A program made the position numbers and the translations under genes. This document shows, one piece after another, positions 49,584-61,848 of a stretch of DNA of 64,000 bases. The notes under the pieces are model-generated. The model ran no database searches. It was not told where the DNA came from and worked only from the letters and a program-made list of their open reading frames with translations. The stretch comes from Xylaria sp. FL1777 (taxonomy: Eukaryota > Ascomycota > Sordariomycetes > Xylariales > Xylariaceae): the NCBI GenBank assembly GCA_022578965.1, contig MU400569.1:1-64000 (forward strand), written 5' to 3'. Position 1 is the first letter of the stretch; every line of letters begins with the position of its first letter.

Positions 49584-51002
49584 CTTGGCCAAAGAGTATC
49601 GCTGTTGTCACCCCATCTGGTGAAGCCCAGATCATCGATATGGAGGCGAAGGTGTGCTATCCGGCCGCCTTCCGAGAAAAACAAAAAAAAAAACCTTAAA
49701 AAATTGAAAAGGCGCTTTGTCGTTGCAATACGGGAACCTAGATAGGTACCTAATGTATGCGTATGCGTGGATGTGGTTTGGAGGATGTTGGAGCTTGTTG
49801 CCAGATTCGGTTACATCGGCTCCGCTTTTGCTTAGGCTTATTCTATCGACAGTCAGTCACGTGCCTGGAGGCGTAGGTACTTGGATCACTGTCAATCTCT
49901 CAATACATTGATTTCTCAGACCTCTACAACTGACTGGGAAGAGTCGGGCCTTCATATCGCTAAGTCTTTGACCCGAAGTACTATCGCATTTTGATAGAGA
50001 GTATAGTGTCAGCATTGGAAGTAGTCCGACTAGTGCGATCGAGCTCTTGTTTATGCTCCTTATCCCTCCCCCTTTTGACAACTGTTTGGGGCTATCTTCT
50101 GTACCGTACCTCATTGACTAGAACACTCAGGTCTCTGATGTCTTTCAACCTTTTGCTCTTCAAGTTTCCAACTCGCCTACCGAACTTACTACTCATCAAC
50201 ATCCTGGAAACTTCGAACACAATAGGTAATTCTATATGCTCTGCTCATATATCTGCACTCTAATGTGCTCAAGGGGTTACATCGCTCTAAAGGCTCTGAG
50301 GGCACTCATCACCCACATGTGCCTTATCTATCAAAATTACGTGTTTATATCGGACTTGGATGTCGACTCCTTAACAGACTTGAGAGCTGTCTGTACACTG
50401 AGGAAGGAATAGCACTGAATAAATAAAAATGAGGCAGATCTCTTGTGCAGTACTACTCCCTTTCATCAATTGTAGAGGCGTCAACCGTGAAACAGGTGTC
50501 CTCATTAAAAACACTTTATGCTGGCCTAGGTATTGCTAGAAATGCCTGCACATAAAATGCCAGACTTTCTCTAAGTAGCTATGTATTTCTAAGTTCATAT
50601 GTTTAAGGCATATCTTAGGGCTAATTCATGTCTCATCTTGGGAGACCTTAGGTAGGCCTTTCAGCTAATCTAGCCGATGACTCAGCAGAGTTCTAGGCGC
50701 GCTAGGTACCTAACTAAGGCTGCCAGAGGGCCCCCAATTTCACCCCACCATTTCTACATACCATCCATCCCACATTGACGCATCCCACCTGTTCTTGCTC
50801 CCTCAGATCCCCCCTCCAAACAGCCGGCTTTCATGGCCCCCTACCGACTCTACTAAACTTCTTGCGAAAACCAAAGCAGCTCCCTCTTTTTCACATCGCT
50901 ATTCCTGAGAGTCACCGCAAAGAACAAGAACGCACAATACTTGACAGCGCTGGCTCATTGCACCAGCTACTTTATCCACCCGCAATTGTTTACATATCCG
51001 AA
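49584..51002. other. Divergent promoter region of MON2 and MMS2
   Basis: About 1.4 kb with no recognised gene. An A-tract lies at about 49680-49692, and TACCTAGGTA-like words at 49738-49752 and 50703-50712. Confidence 0.5.
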
Positions 51003-51649
51003 ATGGGTGCAAAGGTCCCGCGAAACTTCCGCCTCCTGGAAGAGCTTGAGAAGGGAGAAAAAGGTTTAGGAGCAGGTGTGCTACATCTTACCACTTCAAA
51101 ATTTTGAGCTGCCGTGCTACCTGCCTGACATGTCGTACTGATCCGTACTGATTCGTTGTAGAGGCTTGTTCGTATGGCTTAGATAACCCCGAAGACCTTC
51201 TGATGTCCGACTGGAATGGCACAATTCTTGGCCCTCCTCATGTTAGCAAGAATCTTTCCCCTCCTCTCTCTGTAAACTGTGATAGATGCTAACCATGATA
51301 TGTGTGTCTAGAGCGTCCATGAGAACCGAATTTATTCGGTCAAGATGCACTGTGGTGCCCAGTACCCCGATATCCCTCCTACGATCCAGTTCATAAGCCA
51401 TGTCAACCTACCCTGCGTAAATCAGAGAAACGGCGTGGTCGATCCGAAGCAGCTCCCCTGCCTAGCTAACTGGAAGAGAGAGAACACCATGGAAACCATC
51501 TTGATCGAGCTGCGACGGTACAACTCCCCCGCGGACAACTAGCAAGGGATATGAGAAGGGTTCGCTGATCTGGACACAGATACATGGCCTCGAGCCAATG
51601 CAAGAAGCTGCCCCAGCCACCCGAGGGCTCCGTGTTCCCCGGAAATTAG
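51003..51649 (+). CDS. mms2: Ubiquitin E2 variant MMS2
   Basis: Exons 51003-51075, 51162-51241, 51312-51517 and 51580-51649 give 142 aa. The sequence runs MGAKVPRNFRLLEELEKGEKG, EACSYGLDNPEDLLMSDWNGTILGPPH, SVHENRIYSVKMHCGAQYPD, LPCVNQRNGVVD and RRYMASSQCKKLPQPPEGS. The catalytic cysteine site of true E2 enzymes is absent, as in all UEV proteins. Mms2 pairs with Ubc13 to build Lys63-linked ubiquitin chains on PCNA for error-free post-replication repair. The last intron matters: without splicing the frame stops eight residues later at 51542 (RYNSPADN), losing the family C-terminus. Confidence 0.95.
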
Positions 51650-52327
51650 TTGGCGCTGATGGGCGACGCTGGCGGAACGAAAGTACTACGAGAAATGAAT
51701 TACGGCCGCAGACACGGTTTGTCACTCAGAAGGATGGCGATTCGATGAGAGTTAATAGTTTATGAGTGGGATTTAGATCTTGCGAGGACAGTAGCCAATA
51801 CGGTTTGTCGAATTTGGTGTACCAGGGCAGCAATGGACGGACAGTGTATTGACCAGTCGAGAGAGTAGCGAATACGCTTTATAAGATGGGCACTGATGGG
51901 AATCTGGCAGACAGCCTAGCCCGCAGGAGGTCTGAACTACCGACCGGACCCTCGCGTTTCCCTCTCTTCTTACTTGACTTTAATAATACAGGCTACCTTT
52001 CATCGGCATTTTCATGGAGAATCTAATCTTTGTCGATAATAAGCTTGAGCGTGATGGCGGCGGGGGACAGGTTATGACGCACGCGACGGGCTCTATGAAT
52101 CTGATGATACAAATCTAAGTACCTAATCGTAGGCACTAACTATACTAGGTACATGCCTACCTCCTACTTACCTAATGCATAGATCGTAATAGCGACCAAA
52201 AGGCGGACCTAATTCCGCCCCCGCAGGGTTCCCCAATTACTAGAAGGAAATAGACGAACAAATAGAAGCTATCTAAAGAAAGAACTATTTACACCGCGGC
52301 CACAAACAATTTCTCCCTCTAACCTCA
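51650..52327. other. Intergenic upstream of LYR gene
   Basis: About 0.68 kb; TACCTAGGTA-type words at 52117-52176. Nothing else seen. Confidence 0.5.
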
Positions 52328-53662
52328 ATGACACACCGCGCAAAATTCATCTCTGGTAATCTCATTCCGGCCCGCAATTCGCGACATAGGATAGCATGTA
52401 AGACTTCCAGCTTCCCCAAGCTTCATTCACCTGGACATGCCCCAGCGGATCGAGGCCAACGCTAACCATCCAAACCGAGCAACCCAGGCCTCGCCCTCTA
52501 CCGCGCCCTCCTGCGCCTCGCACCGCAAATCTCCCTCCCAGATGATCTCGCGAACGGCTGGCGGGCGGGGAAGAACCCCATCGCGATCCACATCGAGCGG
52601 GCGTTCCGTCGAAACCTGGCCGACACGAGCCCGCGGCTGATCTACCCGGCCCTGAGCGCGGGCTACCGCATGCTGTCGGTGCTGCACGACGCAGCGACGT
52701 CGCCGGCCCCGACGCACCACCACGCCTCCATCACGGCATTCCTACGGTCGCGCCTCGCAGAGCGCCAGCGCAGCCTAGCGAACCGTCCGCCGCCGCGGCC
52801 CGCCTCCGAGTACAACCCCAAGTCGGCGACGCCGCACCCGGACACGCTCCCGCTGCTCGTGAAGCTGCCTCAGCCCCCGCCTCCGCCACCCCTCGTGCCC
52901 GTTCCCCAGGTGGCGGGCGCCGCGGACCCGTACTCGTTCGTGAAGCCCGTGTACGTGTCGCCGCACCGGCCGCGTCCGCAGTCCGAGCTCGGCGGGACCG
53001 GGCGGCGCAAGATCCCGCACATGGACCTCGCGGGCGACCTGCCGTTCCTGCGGCTGACGAAGCCGCAGCCGGCCGTGCTCAGCCGCGTGATCCGGCAGAA
53101 GCTGAAGCGGCGCATGGAGCGCACCGAGTCCGTGGTGGCGTTCGCGAGCGAGGGGCTGCCCGACGCGCGGCTCGAGGACGACTGGGACGCGGAGATGGAG
53201 TGGCTGCTTCAGGGGAAGCAGAAGCAGAAGCAGGAGCAAGAGCAGGGGAAGAGACAGAGACAGAGACAGGGACAGGAGCAGAGGCAGGGCCCGTGGGGAA
53301 GCGGAGGAGGGAACGGGTCTTCGGGAGACGATTGGACGCCACCGCCATCATACGCGTACAGACGGGACGAGAGCTCGTACGCGTACACGGTGAGCCGGTA
53401 CGGCATCCAGGAGACCTCCACGGTGCTGTCGAACGAGCTCACCGACAATGTCGCGCGCGCCGACGCCATGCGCAAGCTCATCGCAGAGGAGAAGGCGCTC
53501 GCGGCGATGGAGAAGGCGCGGCGGGTGGCGGCGAGACGGACGCGGTGGGAGGCGCGGATGCTGAAGGAGCATGGCGAGGCGTGGCGGGAGCTGTTCCCCA
53601 ATCTGAAGGAGAGCAAGCCGGTGCCCGTGCTTCGGCGGCGAGGAAACGCGGCGGTATGGTAG
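52328..53662 (+). CDS. LYR-motif (Complex1_LYR) protein with long C-terminal extension
   Basis: Exons 52328-52355 and 52488-53662 (branch GCTAACC) give 400 aa. The 28-nt first exon encodes MTHRAKFIS, and the splice yields SGLALYRALLRLAPQISLP, a clear LYR motif (L-Y-R). It is followed by the helical AIHIERAFRRNLADTSP part of the domain. LYR proteins are small mitochondrial adaptors that bind acyl carrier protein in complex I, Fe-S and ribosome assembly. They are normally 80-150 aa; this one has about 300 extra residues. The extension contains a Pro run (PPPPPPLVP), a KIPHMDLAGDLPFLRL segment that looks constrained, a Lys/Gln/Glu repeat tract, and a basic helical end (KARRVAARRTRWEARML). GC is very high. 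The partner is unknown. Confidence 0.82.
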
Positions 53663-54046
53663 CGGCAGTGAGTGGCCTTATGTACTGCACGCTGCGCTCA
53701 CAAGTTGTATTTGTATCATGTGACTATATCTGCATGTAGATAGATACCCCTGAATAGATCTGCATAGAAACACCGGCGAACATCATATCCGAGCAGTGGG
53801 AATAGTGATTGATATTGTATCAGTACCTGATGGGAGAATGCCGCTTGATTGGAGATGATGTGCAGTATGATAACGCCGATATACCTACCACCTATTCATA
53901 GGTATTGCCTCCGTAACCTTGGATATATACCTAAACTAGACTAATTGTACGATACAAGATGTCACACCTTGAGAATTAGATTCGGGTTGCTCTTGTTAAA
54001 TTCCCGTGTATACACCTATATTACACCGCAATATTCATTTACAAAT
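53663..54046. other. Intergenic, 3' flanks of convergent genes
   Basis: 384 nt between the stop codons of the LYR and bZIP genes, with no recognised feature. Confidence 0.5.
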
Positions 54047-56668
54047 TCATTCGGGGCCGGGCTTCGCGGCTTCCCAGAACGCCGTCACGATATCCCTCTT
54101 CCGGAAAGCAGGTCCGCGACCTGCACATGTAGATTTAGAGCCGAGGCCTATGTTAAACGAGTAAGTCAGTATATTTTCTCTCATTTCAATGCAGTGATAA
54201 TTCTAGCTTGACTTACTTTCGATGAATTTATCGACGCTGAACCACACCCTCTTGTTACGGGTCTGGCCACTCACTAGGTCCATGGTGGAAGGCGACGAAT
54301 AGATGAAACGCGAGGAATCGGGGAAGCCCAGAGACGTCGTGGTGTTGTGGTATGCGGGGAGCGTCGACATGTTGCCGGACATAGTCTGGGATGTCATCGC
54401 CAGGAAATCTGCGCCCATCGGCCACAGGTCCGCCGTCGCAGGGATCGAGAGCATACTATCGATGCTGGACACGGGAGATGGGTATGTCGCATTGTTCCTC
54501 ACTATCGTCTCCTGCTGTCCCGTAGAATGCATCGACATCCCCTCTCCCACGTCTGGTGAGATGTCAAAGCCTGCGCCGACCTTTCTGGAGATCGAGCCTT
54601 GCAGGCTGTCACTAATTTTTGTTGCTGATGCCTCGTCAAGAGGATTATCGTAGAATTCTCCCGGCGGGATCTCCACGTAGCCGTCTCCGTCTTGTGGTAA
54701 ATTGATCAATCTCTGCGCTAGATATTGCTCTACCTCGTATGAGTCGAACCACTCGCCCTGCCACCCAGGGAACTTCGTGTGCTGGAGAGCATCGAGCAGG
54801 TCATCGCGCACCGCAGTAGTCTTCTCATTAAAGGGGCCCATGCCATATCCCGAGTTCTGGAACGGGGCCCCACCTGGGAAGGTGATGGTTTTGGCGTCGC
54901 TGGCAAAATGCGTCCCAGATCCCCCAATGTGATGGAAAGGTTGTGCATATGCATCCATGTCTTCGTCTGCGTTCCGGCTCAGGGTGGTCTTGATGCGCTG
55001 GCGTATATTGTCAAGGGTTGCATAATTCCTCACGAAGCCGAAAACACGGTGCATCGTGTCGTATGGAGGATTTTTCATCGCTAGTAGTGTCGCCGCTTTC
55101 TCGGTCGTGCGTCGGTGTAATCTTCTACCAAACGTCCTCTCTAGGAATGCCCCCGAGCTGGGCATTGGGAGAGAATCCCAGTGTGGCAAGGACCACTGAG
55201 ATTGCATGGGGCTGTCCAGGAAACCCAGGTGACCTAGGTGGCCCAAGTTGAAGCCGAAACTAGCGTTTCCCGGGTTCGCCATTCTCACAAATGTGTAACT
55301 CGCATCCTCGGGGGATGTGTCCGAAGCATGTGCTGAGTCTTGGATGATGGATTGAGGCTCGGGCTCATGTGTCACGATTATCCCACCGAGAAGCTGTTGT
55401 GGCTGTTGCGCGGTAGATAACGCAGCAACTTGTGACTCAGGTCTATCACTACCAACAGCTTGGCTTTCTGGTTGTGACCGTTCAGATAGGGTGGTATCTG
55501 CTAGTGGTTTTACGCCAGAAGTTGCCTCATCACTTCCGAGGCTAGCCACATCAGCACAACGCTCGGTCAGCAGAGCCTGGAATTGCTGTAGACGTCGTCC
55601 CAGTTCGGGAATCTGAGCACTTATTTCATGCTTATCTACGTATTCCATAAGCAAGCTTTGAAACTTGGCATTGACCTCCAGATTGCTCGCTTCGAGCCCC
55701 GCCACTTTCGCTTCAAGGTCGGTGATAGCAGTCTCCTTGCGATTACGATACGCCCTCTGCGCAAGACGAATTTGCTCTTTTCTCCGCTGGTTTTCTGTTA
55801 GCTTCTGCCTTGATTATTCTGTCAACAATAATAGCAAATAGTCTAGCAATGCTGAGTCCCGTCACATTGTGATCACAGTACCTGAAGAGCTTCCCCCAGA
55901 CCAGCAAAGAAACAAGCCAGGACAATGAGTCTACAAACTTACTTCCTTCATATCCTGGTGATCGCCAGTCTCTAGCCGAGGCCGACCCCTGGCCCTCTTG
56001 ATCTCTTCTACGGGTTCGACGCGATCATTCTGCAACACCTTTCTACCACGCTTCTTGGGGTTGGAGGTAGTAGTTGCCGTGGAAAGTGCGTGGGCCTCTG
56101 GTTTATACAACCCACGTTTACCCGTGTACCGGCCGTCATCATACTGCTCGGCATTGAGCACGTCCAACGGCCCCTTGATGTACCGCATGTCAGGTTGGTA
56201 GGACGAAGCACCGGTTGTGAGACCGGCGTGCTGATGAGATGCTGTCTCTGGCTCGGAGTCCCAGGGGAGCTTGTGGGGCAGGGATGTGGTACTTGTTTGG
56301 CTGGGAACTTGTTCCTGAGTGACTAAGGCACCCGGGGGGATAGTGCCATATGATGGAGCACTGAGGCTGAAATGGGGCCGACTATACGCCGGGACGACAG
56401 AGAAGGGAGACTGAGAATGATGTGGGTTAATATCGTTATTGCTGTTGTTGTTGCCGCTGTTGCCGTTGTTGCCACTGTGAAAAGGCGGGACCACACCAAA
56501 GTAGGGTGTCTGATGTTGTTGATGAGAGTGTTGGCCATGTTGGGCGAGCTGGTGTTGAGGGTGAGGATGAGCGTACGAGTAAGGGTGTTGGGTGTGATTA
56601 TTAATAGCCCCCGGATTGATGTCGTTATCAACAGGGTATGACATAGTAGGTCGGGGCGGAACCGGCAT
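54047..56668 (-). CDS. bZIP transcription factor with AT-hook-like segment
   Basis: Exons 56668-55943, 55804-54217 and 54147-54047 give 804 aa. The N-terminal 200 residues are His/Gln/Asn-rich. Basic AT-hook-like segments (NPKKRGRKV, KRARGRPRLET) lead directly into the bZIP. The first splice places MKE next to KLTENQRRKEQ, and the basic region continues IRLAQRAYRNRKE into the heptad ITDLEAKVAGLEASNLEVN. The QRAYR core is that of fungal AP-1-like bZIPs. The last splice yields SVDKFIESLGSKSTCAGRGPAFRKRDI, a conserved C-terminal module of this family. If that intron is unspliced the frame ends at 54203 and the module is lost. The target genes are unknown. Confidence 0.9.
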
Positions 56669-59600
56669 ATGCCTAGAGTGCTATCCCCCCATATTGCATA
56701 TCGCGCGTGTCCTTGCCTGTTCGCGCTCGTACCCGGATATCGAGGCAGGGGCCTAACACCAGACCCGTCCAGCACGCTGACCCGCTGAACCGTTCCCTGT
56801 AGATCTTGATAGTGCTCTGATGTCTGGCTGCTTGGTTCTTGGCGTTGCATCCAGCATCAATACCACTCACTCACCCACTACCTACTGCGTACGTAGTATG
56901 CTTGGTTGATGCGCCCAGGGCGATTGCAAGCATGAGATGGCTACAAGTGGTTGGGAACGTCGCCCTCGGCCCTTCGCGTAGGGTCCTTCGCCCAGGGTCG
57001 GCCACACGCGTGTGACAGGGGATTCTGGTAGCAGCTGAAGAGTAGGATTCGCCTTCTAGTCTCTGACCCCCGGTGCCCAGAGGAGCCTAGACCAAGACTA
57101 GTAGGGAGGGCTGCTACGCCGCTGAATGCCGAGCGCAGTGCGCGATCCGATGCAGGCTGGTCGCAAACCCCGTCCACGCAGTGGTGGAATTGTCAGCGTG
57201 GCATCGAATAGAACGACGGTGATGGAGTTGCTGAGGATGTTTTCTGTGTGATTAGTGAACACTAGGCTGGCCCTTTCGGCACGCTGCTTGCGCGCACCAA
57301 GAGTTGGGGAGACAGGATTGATAATACACAGCGTCGGGTCCGATCTGACTACTACATCCCTCCACCAGTAGGTATTTATCTCTTGCTTCGTGCTCCCAAG
57401 TGCGACGGTTAGCTCCGTCCTCGCCCACCGGTACGGATAAATTCGTCGCCGGACGTTTCTTTTGCGCTCCCGTCCAATCTTCGTCCTGGCGTACGTGGTA
57501 AGTGGCTTGTCAGGGGGATCTGGACAAGCCAAAAGCCATGAAGCCTGTGGTCGATTGCATAAGCCCGACGGGAATCCTACCTGCTATAAGGACTACCGGT
57601 GAGAAATACCGGTGTAGGGATTGATCCCAGTATCTATACTGTTATAAACTATGTTAGATAATGAAGACCAGTATGTCAGTACGTCAAGTTTAATGGCATC
57701 TATTCGGGCAAGAGGGGCAGGTAGTTAGCCATGCTTGATATCATGAATTGTACGTATAGATAGTATTTACTTTACTTTACGAATTCCAACCTAGCGCACG
57801 CAGACTCCCTCTGGGTATATAATTCAGCTCTCGGGGAGATACCACGCTTGTTTCTCGAAAGTAGCTAGCTAAATCAAGAAGAGATAAAGCCTCCTTGCTT
57901 GGCTGAGTTGGCCCGTAGTTTACCTTTGTGACATGTATTTAATGACAGAGCTTCGAGCGTCAATAATAAGATGCCATGTTCGATACCCCCAAATCATGCT
58001 CAGGGATAGCAGTAAGCCAGCCCCGCTCGGGCGCGTCTACCGGCCACTAACCCAGTTGACAGAGAACCACTTACACCGCATCTACCGTTACACTACCTTA
58101 CTATAACTAGGTAGATACCTGATAGACAAAGTAGATGTATGTATGTACATACCTACTTTGTAGGTTGGTCAGTCTAGGTTGGTCAGATTCCTCGTATACA
58201 CTGCCGCCCTTCATTTCAAGTTGTCTTTACAACCTGACAAGGTGACGACGTCCTCTAAACAATTCATTTAGTTTCATACGAAGGCAAAGAGGATGACCTC
58301 TCTAGCGTAATATGGCAATCCTTGAAACATCTCCTTCTCTCCGCGATCTCGCTCGCCCACGACTGTGAAGAGAGCTCCAACAATAAGTTTCCGCGGTTTC
58401 CGTTACGAGGGCTGACTGTCAATGTGGTCATGCTATACACAACTGTGCGGGTTGCACGTTCGTTAATCTCTCTAGCTCATGTACGCTTTTATGACATCGA
58501 GAAATTTGGTTTTAAGACAGAATGAAGCACCTGCAAAAGACGCAGTGGCCAGCGCACGCCGTAATGTAGACTATCACGAAGTATTTGTTGTCAACCTGTG
58601 TTAGTCTATAGCAATAGAGAAGGCGTTATCGCTGCCGATCAACAAGCCTCTATGTAGCAACTAGGTTAACTAGGGAGGTAGAGTACGGTTCCGGACACCA
58701 ATAAGTCAAGCCAATTCTGGATGGATAATGGACATGAATTTTTATGTGGGAATCCCAATATTCCCCAATCAGTGATCTCTACTACCAATATAATAGTAGT
58801 TTATTTTCTGAGTTAAGTAGTTGTGTGAACAATCTCACTTCAGTACCTCCGTAGAGACAACCACCCAAACTCGTATTAATAAGCCATGGGTGCATTAACG
58901 TCTGTGGACCTGCTGCCACCATGAATTATGACCAATCTTACTCACGATCCCAGCCATAAACAGCCTATCACTTTGTTCCAAGCTTGCATGCGCTGACAAG
59001 ATTTTTCTTCATGCATACAACGGACGATGATACCGAACGTTCCAAATCAGAGAATGACCTTAATTAACTCAGAATACATATTCAGAGGCTAGTTGATTTT
59101 AGACGATACCGGTGTGGCTGCTGTCGCCAGTACTACACAGCACACTAGCTCGCGCATGATAACCAAAAAGAAAAGAAAGGCACTCCACGATGAGTTCAGG
59201 GAACCCCATGTAAGTGGCTGCGGGCACCCCGCACTCCAGCGCATAATATTCCGCGTTTAACTCTAGGTAAGGCTTCTACTAATTAGAGTGTGCAAGCGGT
59301 TCTTGTATTGAGCTTTTTAATCACAAACCTGTTTCCAGGCGCAGAGGCTATACAGCCACCCTTATTATCATACAAGGGTGGCTTTCATCCCGGGACCGCA
59401 GACTGATGATACCTTACGGCACCAGCTCAGCTATAATATGAATGTCGTTGAACTAAGACGGACTAGAAGTGCCGAGAATCTCAGTAATTTGGGGAGTGAA
59501 AGTTACAGTACCAGTCCTCTAACAAGACTAACTTTGCCAACAAGCATACAGGTTTTAAAGTGCGGACAGTATAGGGGAGGTTATACATGTAGGTTAAGAA

Positions 59601-60442
59601 TATATCTGATAGCTACTTCATTAAAACCACCGAATCACAGCAAGCCAATAAGAATAAATTAATAACAATCTTAAGCAGATACTATATACATCTAAAGGGG
59701 CACGTTTTTTTTTAAAGCGGATCGCTTCGAGAATTAAGGACACTACATCTATGACTTCATGTCTTACACTGATAAAAACTACTCCGTAGAGGTTAAAAGC
59801 AACATAGGTGCATAGCGGCAAAGGAATCTATCTTTCGTGCTTTAAGGAGAGCGTGGGCAGGATTATCACGAACCATGGATATGACGAACCCCAAATTCTA
59901 GCCGGTTCTAGACTTACATACATTATATTCATTCTTTCTGCTATAGATTATCATGAATCATTGCATGTCTAATACACCAACACAGATTAGCACTCCTTGG
60001 TACTTAGTAGTAGCATCTTAAATCGTAGACAGAGGTGGTCATTTTTCTAGTGGCAGCAATACCAACCACTTCATATCTAGACACAAAGATACAGACTTCT
60101 GTATTAGCTCTATTAAATCAGGTAAGAGGTGTTTTGGATCCTAAAAATCAGAGAGGTTTATGTGCTCGCCGCTGGTTATTAATGCGTTTGTTTTAAAATT
60201 ATCTTTGTTCTGGACATAATGCGATTGGATTGTTGAGTAACAATGTGTATTCAAGAAGCACAAGTGCTGAAAGAATACTACAATGGAATTTTTTTATCAG
60301 CCTAGTGCATTAAGAACTCTATTTAATACCCGACCAGACACATTTAATTTTGGCAGATTAAGACAACCCGATCTAGGTGCTCATCAAGATCATAATAGCG
60401 TTCAATTAATTTTATCAAACGCAAACTCTGCCTCGCTTCACC
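56669..60442. other. Long intergenic region without recognised gene
   Basis: About 3.8 kb. TACCTAGGTA-type words lie at 58107-58172. A minus-strand frame of 144 codons (57098-57532) sits upstream of the bZIP gene; it has no family signature and may be leader or noise. The rest is AT-rich with short frames only. Confidence 0.45.
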
Positions 60443-61018
60443 ATGAGTTCTCATTCTCAGCAGGTGTCTCCCATGAAGGGCTTACCAATAGAGTTACTAG
60501 AGCAGGTGGTCGAGGAAATACTAACAACAAAGACCTTAGCAGATTTTGCGTGCACTTGTTCCACTGTCAATTCGCTTATTGAACGTAACCCTTTACGTTT
60601 CTACTTAACAGACCTACGCTTCCAACGTCTGAGAAGATCTAATTCAGAGGTCCAGAGAGACTATCCACCCACCTTGCCAACTCTTATACACGCCATTCAG
60701 TATGAAGACCTAGAGAGATTCAAGGTAGTATTCAAGATGTTCCAAACGAGCTTTTCCAGGAAGCTTGTGGACAAATGGCCCTACGATGAGTGGGGAAAGA
60801 TAATTTCCCCTACCCCTATTGCAGCCTCCATTACTGCCGATCGCTTTGATGTATTTTGGCATTTGCTCTCATCTACCAACACGTTGACATTTTCTGATTG
60901 GAATGCCTGCTCAGATCACCCCTTCTATAAACGGGCTGTTAGAATGATGGAAGAAGAGATGGGGTTCTTCCCTGTCCAAGTTTTCTTATCTCAGGGAGTA
61001 GCATATCAACTTATCTAG
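60443..61018 (+). CDS. Short F-box-like protein
   Basis: A single exon of 191 aa. Residues 13-55 (GLPIELLEQVVEEILTT then TLADFACTCSTVNSLIE) match the F-box pattern: Leu-Pro start, conserved hydrophobics and the Cys-x-x-Val-Asn turn. The remaining 130 residues are helical-looking with no repeat that I can name. F-box proteins recruit substrates to SCF ubiquitin ligases through Skp1; Pezizomycotina carry large, fast-evolving sets. The short length suggests either a small family member or loss of a C-terminal substrate domain. AT-rich flanks and no close neighbour fit an accessory gene. Confidence 0.65.
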   Translation: MSSHSQQVSPMKGLPIELLEQVVEEILTTKTLADFACTCSTVNSLIERNPLRFYLTDLRFQRLRRSNSEVQRDYPPTLPTLIHAIQYEDLERFKVVFKMFQTSFSRKLVDKWPYDEWGKIISPTPIAASITADRFDVFWHLLSSTNTLTFSDWNACSDHPFYKRAVRMMEEEMGFFPVQVFLSQGVAYQLI

Positions 61019-61848
61019 TAGAGTGGATTCACTCCAGTGTATCAATAACCGTAGACTCGACCTCACCTAACCGTCATTATGTACTGCTAGCTGGATCTGC
61101 TATTGTAAGCCTCCTGGGAATTAGGCGTAAGTAATTTTCTAAGGTCTGTCCTAAAGAACTTGTGTGATGGGTAGTTAGGGATTGAGAAGACCTCTCTCGC
61201 TCTAGGGTGTATTAGTATCATTTTATTCTTGTTGAGAACCCAAGAAATTGAAACAGTAACCGTTGTCAGGCCTGGCTACAAAGCCTGTTATTCTATTTGT
61301 AAGTCATTACGCCTTATATATAAAATAGACTAGTTGGCAAACGTGGGGGATTAGAAGCGGGGGCCGGGTATGTACTTCCGAACGATTTATGAATCAGACG
61401 TCGGACTACTCCTATATAGACTAGAGTACTCAATTGAGTTACATTTTACTTAATATAATTATTCCCCTGCCTCTTATAGAAGCCTGGAAACACTAGCCTT
61501 CTCTAGCAATGTTTGCCATACTTATTTGTAAGGTGAGTCTCACCTTCTTCCAGTATAGTTTAGCAGCCTTTGGGGAAACCCCCACAAATCCCCCCACGAA
61601 GATGAAAACGCGGGGAAGAACTCCACATTCTTGATATATAGGTAGAGAAATTAAAGTAATTCCCCTAGATAAATATACATACTTCTGATAACTAGGTTAC
61701 GCTTCGAGTTCATAACCCGAGTAACCATTGTGTCTCAGAAGCCACAGGTTGACCTACCGCAAGTACCCCGTGAGGTAATGACTATCTTCGGATGAATATC
61801 TTTCTGGGTGCTTTCTAGACGTCTATCGCATACTCTCTTTAGTCCACT
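61019..61848. other. Intergenic upstream of the ACS-family transporter
   Basis: 830 nt, AT-rich, with no recognised feature. Confidence 0.5.

Noticed and set aside
52775..53616. Several long frames opposite and out of frame with the LYR gene
   Set aside because: High GC keeps all frames open; only the spliced plus-strand frame gives the LYR motif.
57098..57532. 144-codon minus-strand frame upstream of the bZIP gene
   Set aside because: No recognisable domain and no link by splicing to the bZIP start; could be leader sequence.
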